From assembly GCA_030446745.1 (NCBI GenBank), contig JAUJMS010000007.1:68108-132107 (forward strand): a stretch of DNA of 64,000 bases, read 5' to 3'. Position numbers and translations under genes: made by a program. Shown piece by piece: positions 7,354 to 15,111 of the stretch (position 1 is its first letter; each line of letters starts with the position of its first letter). The notes beneath the pieces are model-generated. The model was not told where the DNA came from. It made no database searches and was given only the letters and a program-made list of their open reading frames with translations. Origin of the DNA: Egibacteraceae bacterium. GTDB lineage: Bacteria > Actinomycetota > Nitriliruptoria > Euzebyales > Egibacteraceae.

Positions 7354-8310
7354 TTACTCCGGTTGCCAGTCGGGCATGTACCCCACCGCGTCCAGTTGCC
7401 GCTTGGTTCCGTCCAGGAGAACGCGAACGATGCGTCCCTCGGAGTACAGCGGCTCCGAATACGCGTCATGGATGCCAACCAGGAGGCTCTTGCCGTTCGG
7501 CGCCCAGCTGATGCCCCTGATGTTCCCGCCGTCGAGGCCGCGGAACCTGCAGTCGAGCGTCTTGCGGCGACTGCCGTCGGCGCGCACAACGTGAACGCAC
7601 TCCGCCTCGTCGGTGCCCGGCGTCACGAACGCCAGTCGCCGGCCGCCAGGCGCCCAGGTGACATCGGTTGCACCTCGGGTGCCGGGCACCACCCGGCGCT
7701 CGCGCCCGTCGGGGCGAATCGTGTGGACGCGGCGGACACCGTCGACGCGGCGGATGTACGCGATCCTGCCCCGCGACGACCACTCCGGCAGCGTCCCGGA
7801 CGTGATGGCCCGCTCGCTGGGGGTGCCGTCGAGGTTCATGATCATGATCTTCTTGGTGTTCCCCGCCGCCGTCGTGCGCTGGAAGACGACGCGGTTGCCG
7901 GTCGGTGACCACCCGGGACGCGTGTCGATCGGCTGATCGTCTTCCGGTTCGGCCTCGGGCGCTGTGAGTGTGCGCCTGCCGGTGCCGTCGGCGTTGATCT
8001 TCTTGATGCGATAGCCCGTCGACACGTAGACGATCTTCTTCCCGTCGGCGTCCCATGAGGGGTCGTTGCCGATGGCAAGATCTCTGGCGTCACCGCCCGA
8101 CGGCGTCTGCGACACGATCATCGGTCCGAGCGGCGGCGGTGCGTCGCAGTGGCCGCCCTCTTCGGCGGGGCAGTTGTCCCAGTCGTAGCGCGGCTCCACC
8201 GCGACGATGCGACCGTTGTCGCCGGGCCAGGCCGCGGAGGCCGGACCGGCGAAGGCGACGCTGAGCAGCAGCGCCAATGCGATGGTTATCCCCTGCGTTC
8301 GTGTTCCCAC
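7354..8310 (-). CDS. Secreted PD40/TolB-like beta-propeller protein
   Basis: This 318-residue protein starts at GTG 8310 just before a Sec signal peptide (ITIALALLLSVAFAGPASAAWPGDNG). The mature part carries repeated PD40/WD40-like blades: NGRIVAVEP, DPSWDADGKKIVYVS, RPGWSPTGNRVVFQR, DVTWAPGGRRLAFVT and GISWAPNGKSLLVG. These are typical of TolB C-terminal-type propellers. It is probably exported and binds protein or carbohydrate; no catalytic residues are evident. The longer track start at 8388 is rejected since it precedes the signal peptide by 26 residues. Codon use is somewhat less GC-rich than the neighbours, hinting at acquisition. Confidence 0.8.
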   Translation of the reverse strand: MGTRTQGITIALALLLSVAFAGPASAAWPGDNGRIVAVEPRYDWDNCPAEEGGHCDAPPPLGPMIVSQTPSGGDARDLAIGNDPSWDADGKKIVYVSTGYRIKKINADGTGRRTLTAPEAEPEDDQPIDTRPGWSPTGNRVVFQRTTAAGNTKKIMIMNLDGTPSERAITSGTLPEWSSRGRIAYIRRVDGVRRVHTIRPDGRERRVVPGTRGATDVTWAPGGRRLAFVTPGTDEAECVHVVRADGSRRKTLDCRFRGLDGGNIRGISWAPNGKSLLVGIHDAYSEPLYSEGRIVRVLLDGTKRQLDAVGYMPDWQPE

Positions 8311-8755
8311 GGCGGACCCGCCTTCTCCCCTGCTGCCGGGTGTGACATCGCCATTACGCCACCGGCGCGGCAAGCAGACGATAAGCACGAGCTAAGGGCT
8401 CGCACTCGTTTCCGTAAACACTTGGGAACGGCGGCCGGAGCCGGCCCGCACCGCCCGGCCGCCGTTCGGTGCCATCGTTGCAGGCGACCAGGCTGCCGCG
8501 GCCGCAGCACCACGCCGATCCGGCGGCCGTGGAGCTGGTCTTCGTCCCGCTGCGCAGCCTGGTGGCGCTGATAGCGGGCGCCGTGGCCATCGCGCTCCCC
8601 CGCTTCGAGCACAGGCCCGACTTTTTTTTCGCCGCGGGGAGGAGGTCGTCCCGCGAGGGCGAATCCTTACCATCACCACGATGCACCATCGGTCAGGCGC
8701 GGCGGCCTCGATCGGCAGGGTGCACACCGTGTCGGGCGCGGCGGCCCGACGCGAA
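8311..8755. other. Gene-poor stretch upstream of the propeller gene
   Basis: No convincing gene is visible. Short ORFs on both strands lack ribosome sites and recognisable sequence. It contains an isolated run of eight T bases (8622-8629) with no stable stem before it. It probably holds the propeller promoter and the 3' flank of the prmA operon. Confidence 0.4.
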
Positions 8756-8789
8756 CTCGAGACCCCGGGGCTTGCCCCGGGGTCTCGAG
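8756..8789 (-). terminator. Perfect 15-bp hairpin after the ligase/nitroreductase/PrmA operon
   Basis: CTCGAGACCCCGGGG and CCCCGGGGTCTCGAG are exact reverse complements with the loop CTTG. The hairpin begins 13 bases after the end of the minus-strand prmA gene and is therefore most likely its terminator. No T-tract follows. Confidence 0.7.
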
Positions 8790-8802
8790 CATTCCGGAAA
8801 CA

Positions 8803-9576
8803 TCAGCGGTGGCGCCCCAGCAGCACGACCCATTCGCGCCCCGGTCGCACGACGACGGCGAGTCCCAGCGCCTCCAGCGCCGCCCTGCCGTCCGCCGCCC
8901 GCTCGCGCCCGACGCCGGAGGCCACCAACGTGCCGCGCGGCGCCAGCCGCGCCGCCAGATCCGCCGCGACCCCGACAAGTGTCGCGGTGTCGAGGTTGGC
9001 GAGCACGACGTCGAAGGTGCCGTCGGCGGCGTCCGCCGAGCCGAGCCGCACGTCGAGCGTCACGCCATTGGCGGCGGCGTTGCCGCGGGCGGTGGCGACC
9101 GCCAGCGGGTCGGTGTCGACGGCGACCACCGCCGTGGCGCCCAGGCGCGCCGCGGCCAGCGCCAGGTCGCCGGTGCCGGTGCCGACGTCGAGCACGCGCG
9201 CTCGGTGCAGCGCCAACTCCTGCAACGCGGCGAGGCAGCCGGTCGTCGTCTCGTGGTGTCCCGTCCCGAACGCCTGCGCCGGCTCGACGACGAGCACGAC
9301 CGGCGCGCCCGCCGGCGCCGGCAGCCACGGCGGCACGATGGTGACGGCCCCGACGGTCACCGGCGCGATCCCCGCCTTCCACGCCGCGTTCCAGTCGCGC
9401 GGCTCGACCGGCACCCAGCGGCCATTCAGCGGCAGGTCGGCAGGACGGCCGGTCAGGTGGACCGTGGCCCGGCCGTCCTGCTCGGCGATGCCGAGCAACC
9501 CGGCGGCCTCGAGCGCGGCGAGGTGGAGGTTGACCTCGTCCAGCGACAGGTCGGTGTGCAGCGCCCAGGTCGTCAC
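8803..9576 (-). CDS. prmA: Ribosomal protein L11 methyltransferase (PrmA-like)
   Basis: The 257-residue protein has a short N-terminal substrate domain followed by a class I methyltransferase. Its motifs include the PrmA-type AFGTGHHETT, the SAM loop VLDVGTGTGDLAL, an acidic strand end (VVAVDTDPLAV) and VVLANLDTAT in the catalytic region. PrmA methylates lysines and the N terminus of ribosomal protein L11. Substrate is inferred from the FGTGxHxTT motif only. The GTG start overlaps the TGA of the nitroreductase gene (GTGA), so translation is coupled. The track ORF extends far upstream in the antisense of the nitroreductase, which is an artefact. Confidence 0.8.
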   Translation of the reverse strand: MTTWALHTDLSLDEVNLHLAALEAAGLLGIAEQDGRATVHLTGRPADLPLNGRWVPVEPRDWNAAWKAGIAPVTVGAVTIVPPWLPAPAGAPVVLVVEPAQAFGTGHHETTTGCLAALQELALHRARVLDVGTGTGDLALAAARLGATAVVAVDTDPLAVATARGNAAANGVTLDVRLGSADAADGTFDVVLANLDTATLVGVAADLAARLAPRGTLVASGVGRERAADGRAALEALGLAVVVRPGREWVVLLGRHR

Positions 9577-10133
9577 AGCCGCGTGACGAGCGCGCCGAGG
9601 TCGGCCGGCGGGCGCGGCGCCGGCACGCAGTCGTCGGGAACGGTGCCGAGGTAGATCCAGCCGGCGACCGTCTCGCGATCGGCGAGACCGAGCAGCTCGC
9701 GTACCGCCGGTGCGTCGCCGTACCAGCCGGTGCGCCACATCGCCCCGTAGCCCAGCGCGTGGGCGGCCAGACAGATCCCGTACGCCGCGCACGCGGCCGA
9801 CGCCAGCTGCTCCCAGTCGGGCACCTTGCGCGCCGGCGTCGGCCGCGCGACGACCGCGACGATCAGCGGGGCGCGCCGCGGCTTGTCCCGCGCCGCGGCC
9901 CAGGCGTCCGCGCCGGCGCCGGGTTCGCGCTCGGCGTGCGCCGCCGCGTACGCCGCGCCGAGGCGGTCCAACCCCGGACCGTCGACCACCACGAAGCGCC
10001 ACGGCCGCAGCCGGCCGTGGTCGGGCGCGGCGACGGCGGCCTGCAGCAGCGTGGCCAGCTCGTCGTCGGACGGGGCCGGCTCCACGAGCCGGCCGACGCT
10101 GCGCCGGCCGGTCAGGCAGGCCAGCGCCTCCAC
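9573..10133 (-). CDS. YdjA-like FMN nitroreductase
   Basis: This 186-residue protein closely follows the compact nitroreductase pattern of E. coli YdjA. The FMN-binding N terminus GRRSVGRLVEPAPSDDEL comes first, then APDHGRLRPWRFVVV, RAPLIVAVVA, KVPDWEQLASAACA, ALGYGAMWRTG and GWIYLGT. It should bind FMN and use NAD(P)H to reduce nitro or related groups; the physiological substrate is unknown. The GTG start overlaps the TAG stop of the ligase gene (TAGTG), and its own stop overlaps the prmA start. The three genes thus form a tightly coupled operon. Confidence 0.85.
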   Translation of the reverse strand: MEALACLTGRRSVGRLVEPAPSDDELATLLQAAVAAPDHGRLRPWRFVVVDGPGLDRLGAAYAAAHAEREPGAGADAWAAARDKPRRAPLIVAVVARPTPARKVPDWEQLASAACAAYGICLAAHALGYGAMWRTGWYGDAPAVRELLGLADRETVAGWIYLGTVPDDCVPAPRPPADLGALVTRL

Positions 10134-11773
10134 TACGTCGCGAGCTGGTAGTCGCCGAAGCGCTGGCGCAGCACCTTCTTGTCGAACTTGCCGACCGAGG
10201 TCTTGGGGATCTCCTCGACGAACACGACGTCGTCGGGCACCTGCCACTTCGCGACGTGCTCGCCGACGTAGCCGAGCAGCTCCTCCTTCGTGACCGCGTC
10301 GTCGGCCTTGACGACGCACGCGAGCGGGCGTTCGTCCCACTGCGGGTGGGGCACCGCGATGACCGCCGCCTCGACGACCTTGTCGTGCGCGATGAGCAGG
10401 TTCTCCAGGTCCACCGTCGAGATCCACTCCCCGCCGGACTTGACGAGGTCCTTGGTGCGGTCGACGAGCTTGATGTAGCCCTCGGCGTCGATGACCGCGA
10501 CGTCGCCGGTCTTGAGCCAGCGCGTGCCCGCCGCGTCGGTGACGAAGCGGTCCTGGCCGCCGCGGCCGTCGGGGGCGTCCGGGTCGTAGTAGGCGTCCGC
10601 GATCCACGGGCCGTTGATCTGCAGCTCGCCCATGGTCTCGCCGTCCCACGGGGCGATCTCGCCCTCCGAGGTCTCCAGGCGCACCCGCAGTGACGGGGCG
10701 GGGATGCCCTGGGTCAGCCGGGTGCGCAGGACCTGGTCCTCGGCGACGGTGGACTTGACGTTGGCGACCGACCCCAGCGGTGAGGTCTCGGTCATGCCCC
10801 AGGCGTGGACGATGCGGATGCCGAGCTCGTCGAAGCCGCGCATGAGCGGCTCGGGCACCGCCGAGCCGCCGCACAGGATGCGCTCGAGGGTCGACAGCGA
10901 CGCCGGGTCGACGGTGCCGGCACGAATCGCCTGCAGCACGCCGAACCACACCGTCGGCACGGCCGCCGAGACGGTGACGCGCTCCTCGGCGGTCAGCGCC
11001 GCGATGCTCGCCGGGTCGGCCATGAACCGACCGGGCATCGCGAGGTTCGCGCCGGTCAGCAGCGCCGCGTACGGCGTGCCCCAGGCGTTGGCGTGGAACT
11101 GCGGCACGATCGGCAGGCACACGTCGCGCTCGGACAGCCCGATGAAGTCGGCGAACAGCGACGCCATCGCGTGCAGCACCGACGAGCGGTGGCTGTAGAC
11201 CACACCCTTCGGGTTGCCCGTCGTGCCCGACGTGTAGCACATCGCGGCGGCGTCGTTCTCGCGCAGCGTCGGCCAGGAGAACTCCGGCGCGGCGCCGGCG
11301 AGCAGCTCCTCGTAGTCGACCGCGCCGTCGATCCCGCCGGCGCCGTCGAGGTCGTCCATCGCGACGACGGTGTTGACGGTATCGGTCCCGCTGACCGCCT
11401 GCCACGCCGGTGCCAGCGAGGTGTCGGCGAACACCACCTTGTCCTCGGCGTGGTTGACGATCCAGCTGATCTGCTCGTGGTGCAGGCGCGGGTTGAGGGT
11501 GTGGACCACCGCCCCCATGCACGGCACCGCGAGATACAGCTCCAGGTGGCGGTCGGAGTTCCACGCGAACGTGGCGACGCGGTCACCCGGACCCACGCCC
11601 ATGTCGCGCAGCGCCGACGCCAAGCGCGTGACGCGCTCGACGACCTCGGCGTAGCTGCGCCGGCGGACGCCGTCGGCGGTCTTGGTCGCCACGTGCTTCG
11701 TCGGGTACAGCTCGGCCACGCGCTCCAAGACCATCCGCAACGTCAGCGGCACGTCCTGCATGAGACCTTGCAC
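10133..11773 (-). CDS. Medium/long-chain fatty acid--CoA ligase (AMP-binding family)
   Basis: The 546-residue protein has the adenylate-forming P-loop CYTSGTTGNPKGVVYSH, the A5-type motif WGMTETSPLG, and the A7/A8 region WLKTGDVAVIDAEGYIKLVDRTKDLVKSGGE. It ends with the catalytic Lys motif KTSVGKFDKKVLR. It activates a carboxylate to an acyl-AMP and then to acyl-CoA. Sequence style is that of AlkK/FadD-type ligases acting on medium to long chains; exact chain length is unknown. ATG 11773 is used, with an alternative ATG at 11761. It is the first gene of the operon with the nitroreductase and PrmA genes. Confidence 0.88.
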   Translation of the reverse strand: MQGLMQDVPLTLRMVLERVAELYPTKHVATKTADGVRRRSYAEVVERVTRLASALRDMGVGPGDRVATFAWNSDRHLELYLAVPCMGAVVHTLNPRLHHEQISWIVNHAEDKVVFADTSLAPAWQAVSGTDTVNTVVAMDDLDGAGGIDGAVDYEELLAGAAPEFSWPTLRENDAAAMCYTSGTTGNPKGVVYSHRSSVLHAMASLFADFIGLSERDVCLPIVPQFHANAWGTPYAALLTGANLAMPGRFMADPASIAALTAEERVTVSAAVPTVWFGVLQAIRAGTVDPASLSTLERILCGGSAVPEPLMRGFDELGIRIVHAWGMTETSPLGSVANVKSTVAEDQVLRTRLTQGIPAPSLRVRLETSEGEIAPWDGETMGELQINGPWIADAYYDPDAPDGRGGQDRFVTDAAGTRWLKTGDVAVIDAEGYIKLVDRTKDLVKSGGEWISTVDLENLLIAHDKVVEAAVIAVPHPQWDERPLACVVKADDAVTKEELLGYVGEHVAKWQVPDDVVFVEEIPKTSVGKFDKKVLRQRFGDYQLAT

Positions 11774-11852
11774 AGCGACCTCCTGATGGCTCGGGTCGAG
11801 AACTATGCCCCTCGGGTGCAGCGGTCGTGCGTGGCTGGCTGGCGCGGTGGGA

Positions 11853-12164
11853 TCACGCCCTGGTCTTGGACTGCGCGACCTCGAAGGTCCACACGCTCGA
11901 CCCGGTCGCGGCCGGCCCGTCGGCCGACGCCTGCGCGTGGCCCTGGCCGAACGCCTGCGAGCTCAACCAGGCCTGGAACGACGCCTGCGAGTCCCAGCGG
12001 GTGTAAACGAGGTACGCGTCTTGTCCCTCGACGGGACGCAGCAGCTCGAACGCCTCGAAGCCGTCCATCTTGTCGACCTCGCCGGCGCGGTTGGCGAAAC
12101 GCTGCTCGAGCGTGTCGCGCATCGCCGCAGGGACGGTCAGGACGTTGATCGCGACGAACGACAT
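11853..12164 (-). CDS. MhuD/IsdG-type haem-degrading monooxygenase
   Basis: The 103-residue ferredoxin-like protein aligns along its length with mycobacterial MhuD. Both have ...AIN at residues 5-7, a RFANRAGEV helix, GFEAFELLRPV, a TRWDS strand and SFQAW. The catalytic set is kept: Asn7, Trp66, and the haem-ligand His at 76 (MhuD His75, one residue shifted). MhuD-type enzymes ruffle haem and cleave it without releasing CO, liberating iron. The ATG at 12164 is chosen because homology begins there; the longer track ORF is antisense to the next gene. The divergent neighbour is a PPOX-like protein, a fold that can also bind flavin or haem. Confidence 0.87.
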   Translation of the reverse strand: MSFVAINVLTVPAAMRDTLEQRFANRAGEVDKMDGFEAFELLRPVEGQDAYLVYTRWDSQASFQAWLSSQAFGQGHAQASADGPAATGSSVWTFEVAQSKTRA

Positions 12165-12227
12165 ACGGGCATCCTTGGTCGGGGCCGGCCGGGCCCGGAA
12201 TCGTAGTGGGCGCGGGAGGAGGACGAG

Positions 12228-13040
12228 ATGGCCGACGCCGGCGCGGCGCTCACCGCGGCGACGCGCTGCGTGCTCGCGGTGGCCGGCGGTGACGCACCGC
12301 TGGTGACACCGACGGCGTGCTGGTCCGACGGGGCGGCCGTGTGGCTGTCGCTGCCGGCCGACGGCCGCGACGTCGCCACGTTGCGGCGCTGCGGCCGTGC
12401 CAGCCTGTGGCTGCCACCCTCGGGCGACGCCGCGCGCGGGACGGCGGTCGCCGGTCCGGCGCGGGTCTACGGGTTGCACGAGCCGCTCGGGTTGGCGCTG
12501 CACGGACCGGTCGTCGCCGCGGCGATGGCGGCGCGCGCGGCGCAGTCGGCTGGCGCGGTGGTCGCGCGCGCGCAGGCGGTCGCGCGCGCCCCGCTGCGCG
12601 CGCTGCCCCACACCCGCGTCGCGCTGCGTGTCGCCGCCGACGAGGTCGAGTCGGTGGAGCTGCCGGCTCCGGGCGCCGGCGTCGCGCCGGCGCTTCCGAC
12701 CGTGGTGGCACCCGCGGTCCGCCGGGCCGTGGCGGGGCGCCGCGACGTCGTGCTCGCCACCGGCGCCGCTGGCGGTGTCGTCGTCGGCCCGGCGGCGTGG
12801 AGCGCCGGCTTCGCCCTGACCGTGCCGCCGCAACGCTTGCTGCAGGCCGGCACGCCGGCGGTGGTGGCCGTCCTTGGTGAGCGGTCGGGGTCTTCGGCCG
12901 GCGACGTCGGTCTGCTGCTGGCCGGCACGCTGCGGCACGGCGGGGTCTTCGCGCCCGGGACCGCGACGTTCTGGGTGGGCGACGACCGGCGCAGCGTGGC
13001 CGTGCCCGCGCCGACGGCCGCGTTGACGCTGCCGGACTGA
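12228..13040 (+). CDS. Pyridoxamine 5'-phosphate oxidase-like split-barrel protein
   Basis: The 270-residue protein opens with CVLAVAGGDAPLVTPTACWSDG and VWLSLPADGRDVATLRR, typical of the first strands of PPOX-like flavin or haem-binding barrels. A second similar segment appears near residue 170 (RDVVLATGAAGGVVVGPAAW), suggesting two tandem half-barrels. No classical FMN-phosphate motif can be pinned down. A strong Shine-Dalgarno (GGGAGGAGG) precedes ATG 12228. It is divergent from the haem monooxygenase gene and coupled to the next gene by a TGATG overlap, so a role around haem or flavin is possible but unproven. Confidence 0.6.
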   Translation: MADAGAALTAATRCVLAVAGGDAPLVTPTACWSDGAAVWLSLPADGRDVATLRRCGRASLWLPPSGDAARGTAVAGPARVYGLHEPLGLALHGPVVAAAMAARAAQSAGAVVARAQAVARAPLRALPHTRVALRVAADEVESVELPAPGAGVAPALPTVVAPAVRRAVAGRRDVVLATGAAGGVVVGPAAWSAGFALTVPPQRLLQAGTPAVVAVLGERSGSSAGDVGLLLAGTLRHGGVFAPGTATFWVGDDRRSVAVPAPTAALTLPD

Positions 13041-13537
13041 TGGGCACGGCCACGCCGACCTGCGTCTACCGCGTCGACGGCGCGCTCGTCGAGCGGTTGG
13101 ACGCGTGCCTGGGCCCGCCGCTGGACTCCTACGTCCGCGGTTGGCAGGTGTGGCTCGAGGACAACGGCCCGAACGGTGAGCGCCTGGAGTGGCGCCTGCA
13201 CCCGCCGGCCGGCTTCCGGATGCCGCGCGGCGTCGACCCGCACGACTTGTTCGACGTCGTCCTGGCTGGAGTCGCCGACGCCCCGGCGGGCGCGGCGATC
13301 GACCTCGGCAAGGAGCGGCGCACCCTCGCTCAGGTGTGGGAGGTGCTCGAGGTGTTCCCCACCGACGACGACGTGGCGCCCGACGCGCTCGCCGCCGCGG
13401 CGACCGCGGTGCTGGGCGGACGGGCGCCTGACGCCACTGGTCGCGTCGACCACGGCCGCCTCGGCGACCTGTGGCGCGGGCGGCGGGGCGACTTCTCGGT
13501 CGGTGCGGCGCTGCTCGCCACGCTCGAGCAGCGGTGA
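13040..13537 (+). CDS. Conserved hypothetical protein, coupled to the PPOX-like gene
   Basis: The 165-residue soluble protein has a central Trp-rich strand region (SYVRGWQVWLEDNGPNGERLEWRLHPPAGF), then LFDVVLAGV and an Ala-rich helical tail. It shows no signal peptide, membrane segment or known catalytic motif, and I do not recognise the family. Its ATG overlaps the previous stop (TGATG), so the two are probably made together. GC and codon use match the surroundings. Confidence 0.6.
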   Translation: MGTATPTCVYRVDGALVERLDACLGPPLDSYVRGWQVWLEDNGPNGERLEWRLHPPAGFRMPRGVDPHDLFDVVLAGVADAPAGAAIDLGKERRTLAQVWEVLEVFPTDDDVAPDALAAAATAVLGGRAPDATGRVDHGRLGDLWRGRRGDFSVGAALLATLEQR

Positions 13538-13578
13538 CGCACGGGGCGTTGCCGTTCCGAGTGGGCGCGACGACGCTC

Positions 13579-13584
13579 TACCCT
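13579..13584 (+). promoter_or_regulatory. Candidate -10 box (TACCCT) for the class IV aminotransferase gene
   Basis: TACCCT ends 8 bases before ATG 13593 and fits the TANNNT-then-start pattern of this genome. With no room for a Shine-Dalgarno after transcription start, this would give a leaderless message. Confidence 0.4.
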
Positions 13585-13592
13585 GCCCGGGC

Positions 13593-14408
13593 ATGAAGCC
13601 AGTCGCGATGCACAACGGCCAACGGATGCCGCTGGACGAGGTGCGCCTGGCGATCACCGACGAGGGGGTCGCGCGCGGTGACGGGGCGTTCGAGACGATC
13701 GGGGTCTGGGGCGGTCGGCCGTTCCGCCTCGACGACCACCTCGCCCGGCTGGCGGCCTCGCTCGCTGCGCTCGGCCTGGCGCCGCTGGACCGCGACGCCG
13801 CCGCCGCCGACGCCCGTGCGCTCGTGACCGACCTGGCCGACGACGCTGCGCTGCGCGTCTACGTCACCGCGTCCGGCACCCGTGTCGTGACGCTGACGCC
13901 GCAGCCGGTGCGCCCCCCGGTGCGGGCGCTGGTCGTCCAGCAGGCGCCGTGGATCCGTCCGCTCGGCAGCTACGGGCCCGCAGGCGCCAAGACGATGTCG
14001 TATGCGGCGAACATGGCGGCCACGCGCACCGCCCAGCGCGCCGGCGCCGACGACGCGCTGTTGATCTCGCTGGAGGGTTGGGTGCTGGAAGGCCCGACCT
14101 TCGCCGTGATCTGGGTCGCCGACGACCGGCTGTACGCCCCGCCGGCCACGCTTGGGATCATCGACTCCATCACCCGCCGCACGGTGCTCGAGCTCGCCGC
14201 CGCGCAGGAGCTCGCGGTCGTCGAGGAGCCGCGCCCGCTGGACCACCTGCTCGGCGCCGACGAGGTGTGGGCGTGCTCGTCGGTGCGCGACGTCATCGCG
14301 GTGCGGCGCGTCGACGAGGTGGCGTTCGACGGCCCCGCGCCGCTGCGCGACCGGATGTCGGCGGCGTTGGAGGCGGCGCGCCGCGGCGCGGCAACCGGGG
14401 CCGATTAG
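13593..14408 (+). CDS. Class IV PLP aminotransferase fold (aminodeoxychorismate lyase-like)
   Basis: The 271-residue protein has the class IV pattern: DEGVARGDGAFETIGVWGGRPFRLDDHLARL near the N terminus, the PLP lysine in GAKTMSYAANMAAT, and the cofactor loop EGWVLEGPTFAVIWV. The usual S-N after E-G-x-x is replaced by F-A. It could be a 4-amino-4-deoxychorismate lyase, which supplies p-aminobenzoate for folate, or a branched-chain or D-amino acid aminotransferase. The short length and DGAFET motif favour the lyase group, but no pabAB genes lie nearby. It is convergent with the next gene, overlapping it by 4 bases at the stops. Confidence 0.75.
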   Translation: MKPVAMHNGQRMPLDEVRLAITDEGVARGDGAFETIGVWGGRPFRLDDHLARLAASLAALGLAPLDRDAAAADARALVTDLADDAALRVYVTASGTRVVTLTPQPVRPPVRALVVQQAPWIRPLGSYGPAGAKTMSYAANMAATRTAQRAGADDALLISLEGWVLEGPTFAVIWVADDRLYAPPATLGIIDSITRRTVLELAAAQELAVVEEPRPLDHLLGADEVWACSSVRDVIAVRRVDEVAFDGPAPLRDRMSAALEAARRGAATGAD

Positions 14409-15052
14409 CCGTCGGCGGCTTGGCGCGCCCTCGCGCGGCGGAACGTCTCGAGGTCGGGATCGACGGTGCGGTCGCGCTTGAGCTCGGAGAAGTTGTCGTA
14501 ACGGGTGAGCCACGCGACGCAGCGCCACAGCTCGACCGCGTCCTCGTCGGTGGGCACGTTGCTGATGACCGGCCCGAAGATCGCTGGACCGTCGCCGCCG
14601 TCGAGCACGATCGTCGGCACGCCGAAGCTACGGGTGGACTCGACCAGCGCGTGGTGCTCCGCGCACACCGTCTCCCAGGTCTGGTCGTCGCCCGTCGCCT
14701 TGTCCTGCAGCGCCCCCGGGAGTCCCGCCTCTTCGAGCGCCGCCGCGATGACGGTCGGGTCGTCCGGCGCCTCGCCGCGCTCGTGGATCGCCGCGCCGAG
14801 CGCCGCATAGAAGCGCCCCGCCGCGTCGTTGCCCGCCTCGTCACGCACCGCAACGGTGGTGCGCAGCCCCGGCGCCGAGCGGGCGTGCCCCTTGAGCCGG
14901 CTCTCCTCACTGCCGGCGTTGACCAGCTCCAGCGAGAACACCGCCCACTCGACGCTGACCTCGCCGAGCTGTTCGAGGCGGCGCACCCAGCGGGAGGTCT
15001 GATAGCACCACGGGCACAGCGGGTCGAAGTGGAAGCGCACACGTTCGGTCAC
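14405..15052 (-). CDS. DsbA-fold thiol reductase, Rv2466c-like
   Basis: The 215-residue protein begins with HFDPLCPWCYQTSRWVRRLE, the CPWC redox centre of DsbA-fold oxidoreductases in the FDPLCPWC context of the mycothiol-dependent nitroreductase Rv2466c. A helical insertion and the cis-Pro strand FGVPTIVLDG follow. No signal peptide is present, so it acts in the cytoplasm. If the parallel holds, it uses mycothiol to reduce disulfides or nitro compounds; no mycothiol genes are in the window to support this. GTG 15052 lies directly before the first strand. Both active-site cysteines are ordinary TGC codons, unlike the selenoprotein at 656. Confidence 0.78.
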   Translation of the reverse strand: MTERVRFHFDPLCPWCYQTSRWVRRLEQLGEVSVEWAVFSLELVNAGSEESRLKGHARSAPGLRTTVAVRDEAGNDAAGRFYAALGAAIHERGEAPDDPTVIAAALEEAGLPGALQDKATGDDQTWETVCAEHHALVESTRSFGVPTIVLDGGDGPAIFGPVISNVPTDEDAVELWRCVAWLTRYDNFSELKRDRTVDPDLETFRRARARQAADG

Positions 15053-15111
15053 GTCGGGAAGGCTCCTGTGAGGTCGCGGAGAGGCGGTACGCCCAGCCTT
15101 CCCGGTGCCGG

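Noticed and set aside
8622-8629. Run of eight T bases as a terminator
   Set aside because: No stable stem precedes it on either strand and no gene ends nearby. The perfect hairpin at 8756-8789 is the better terminator.
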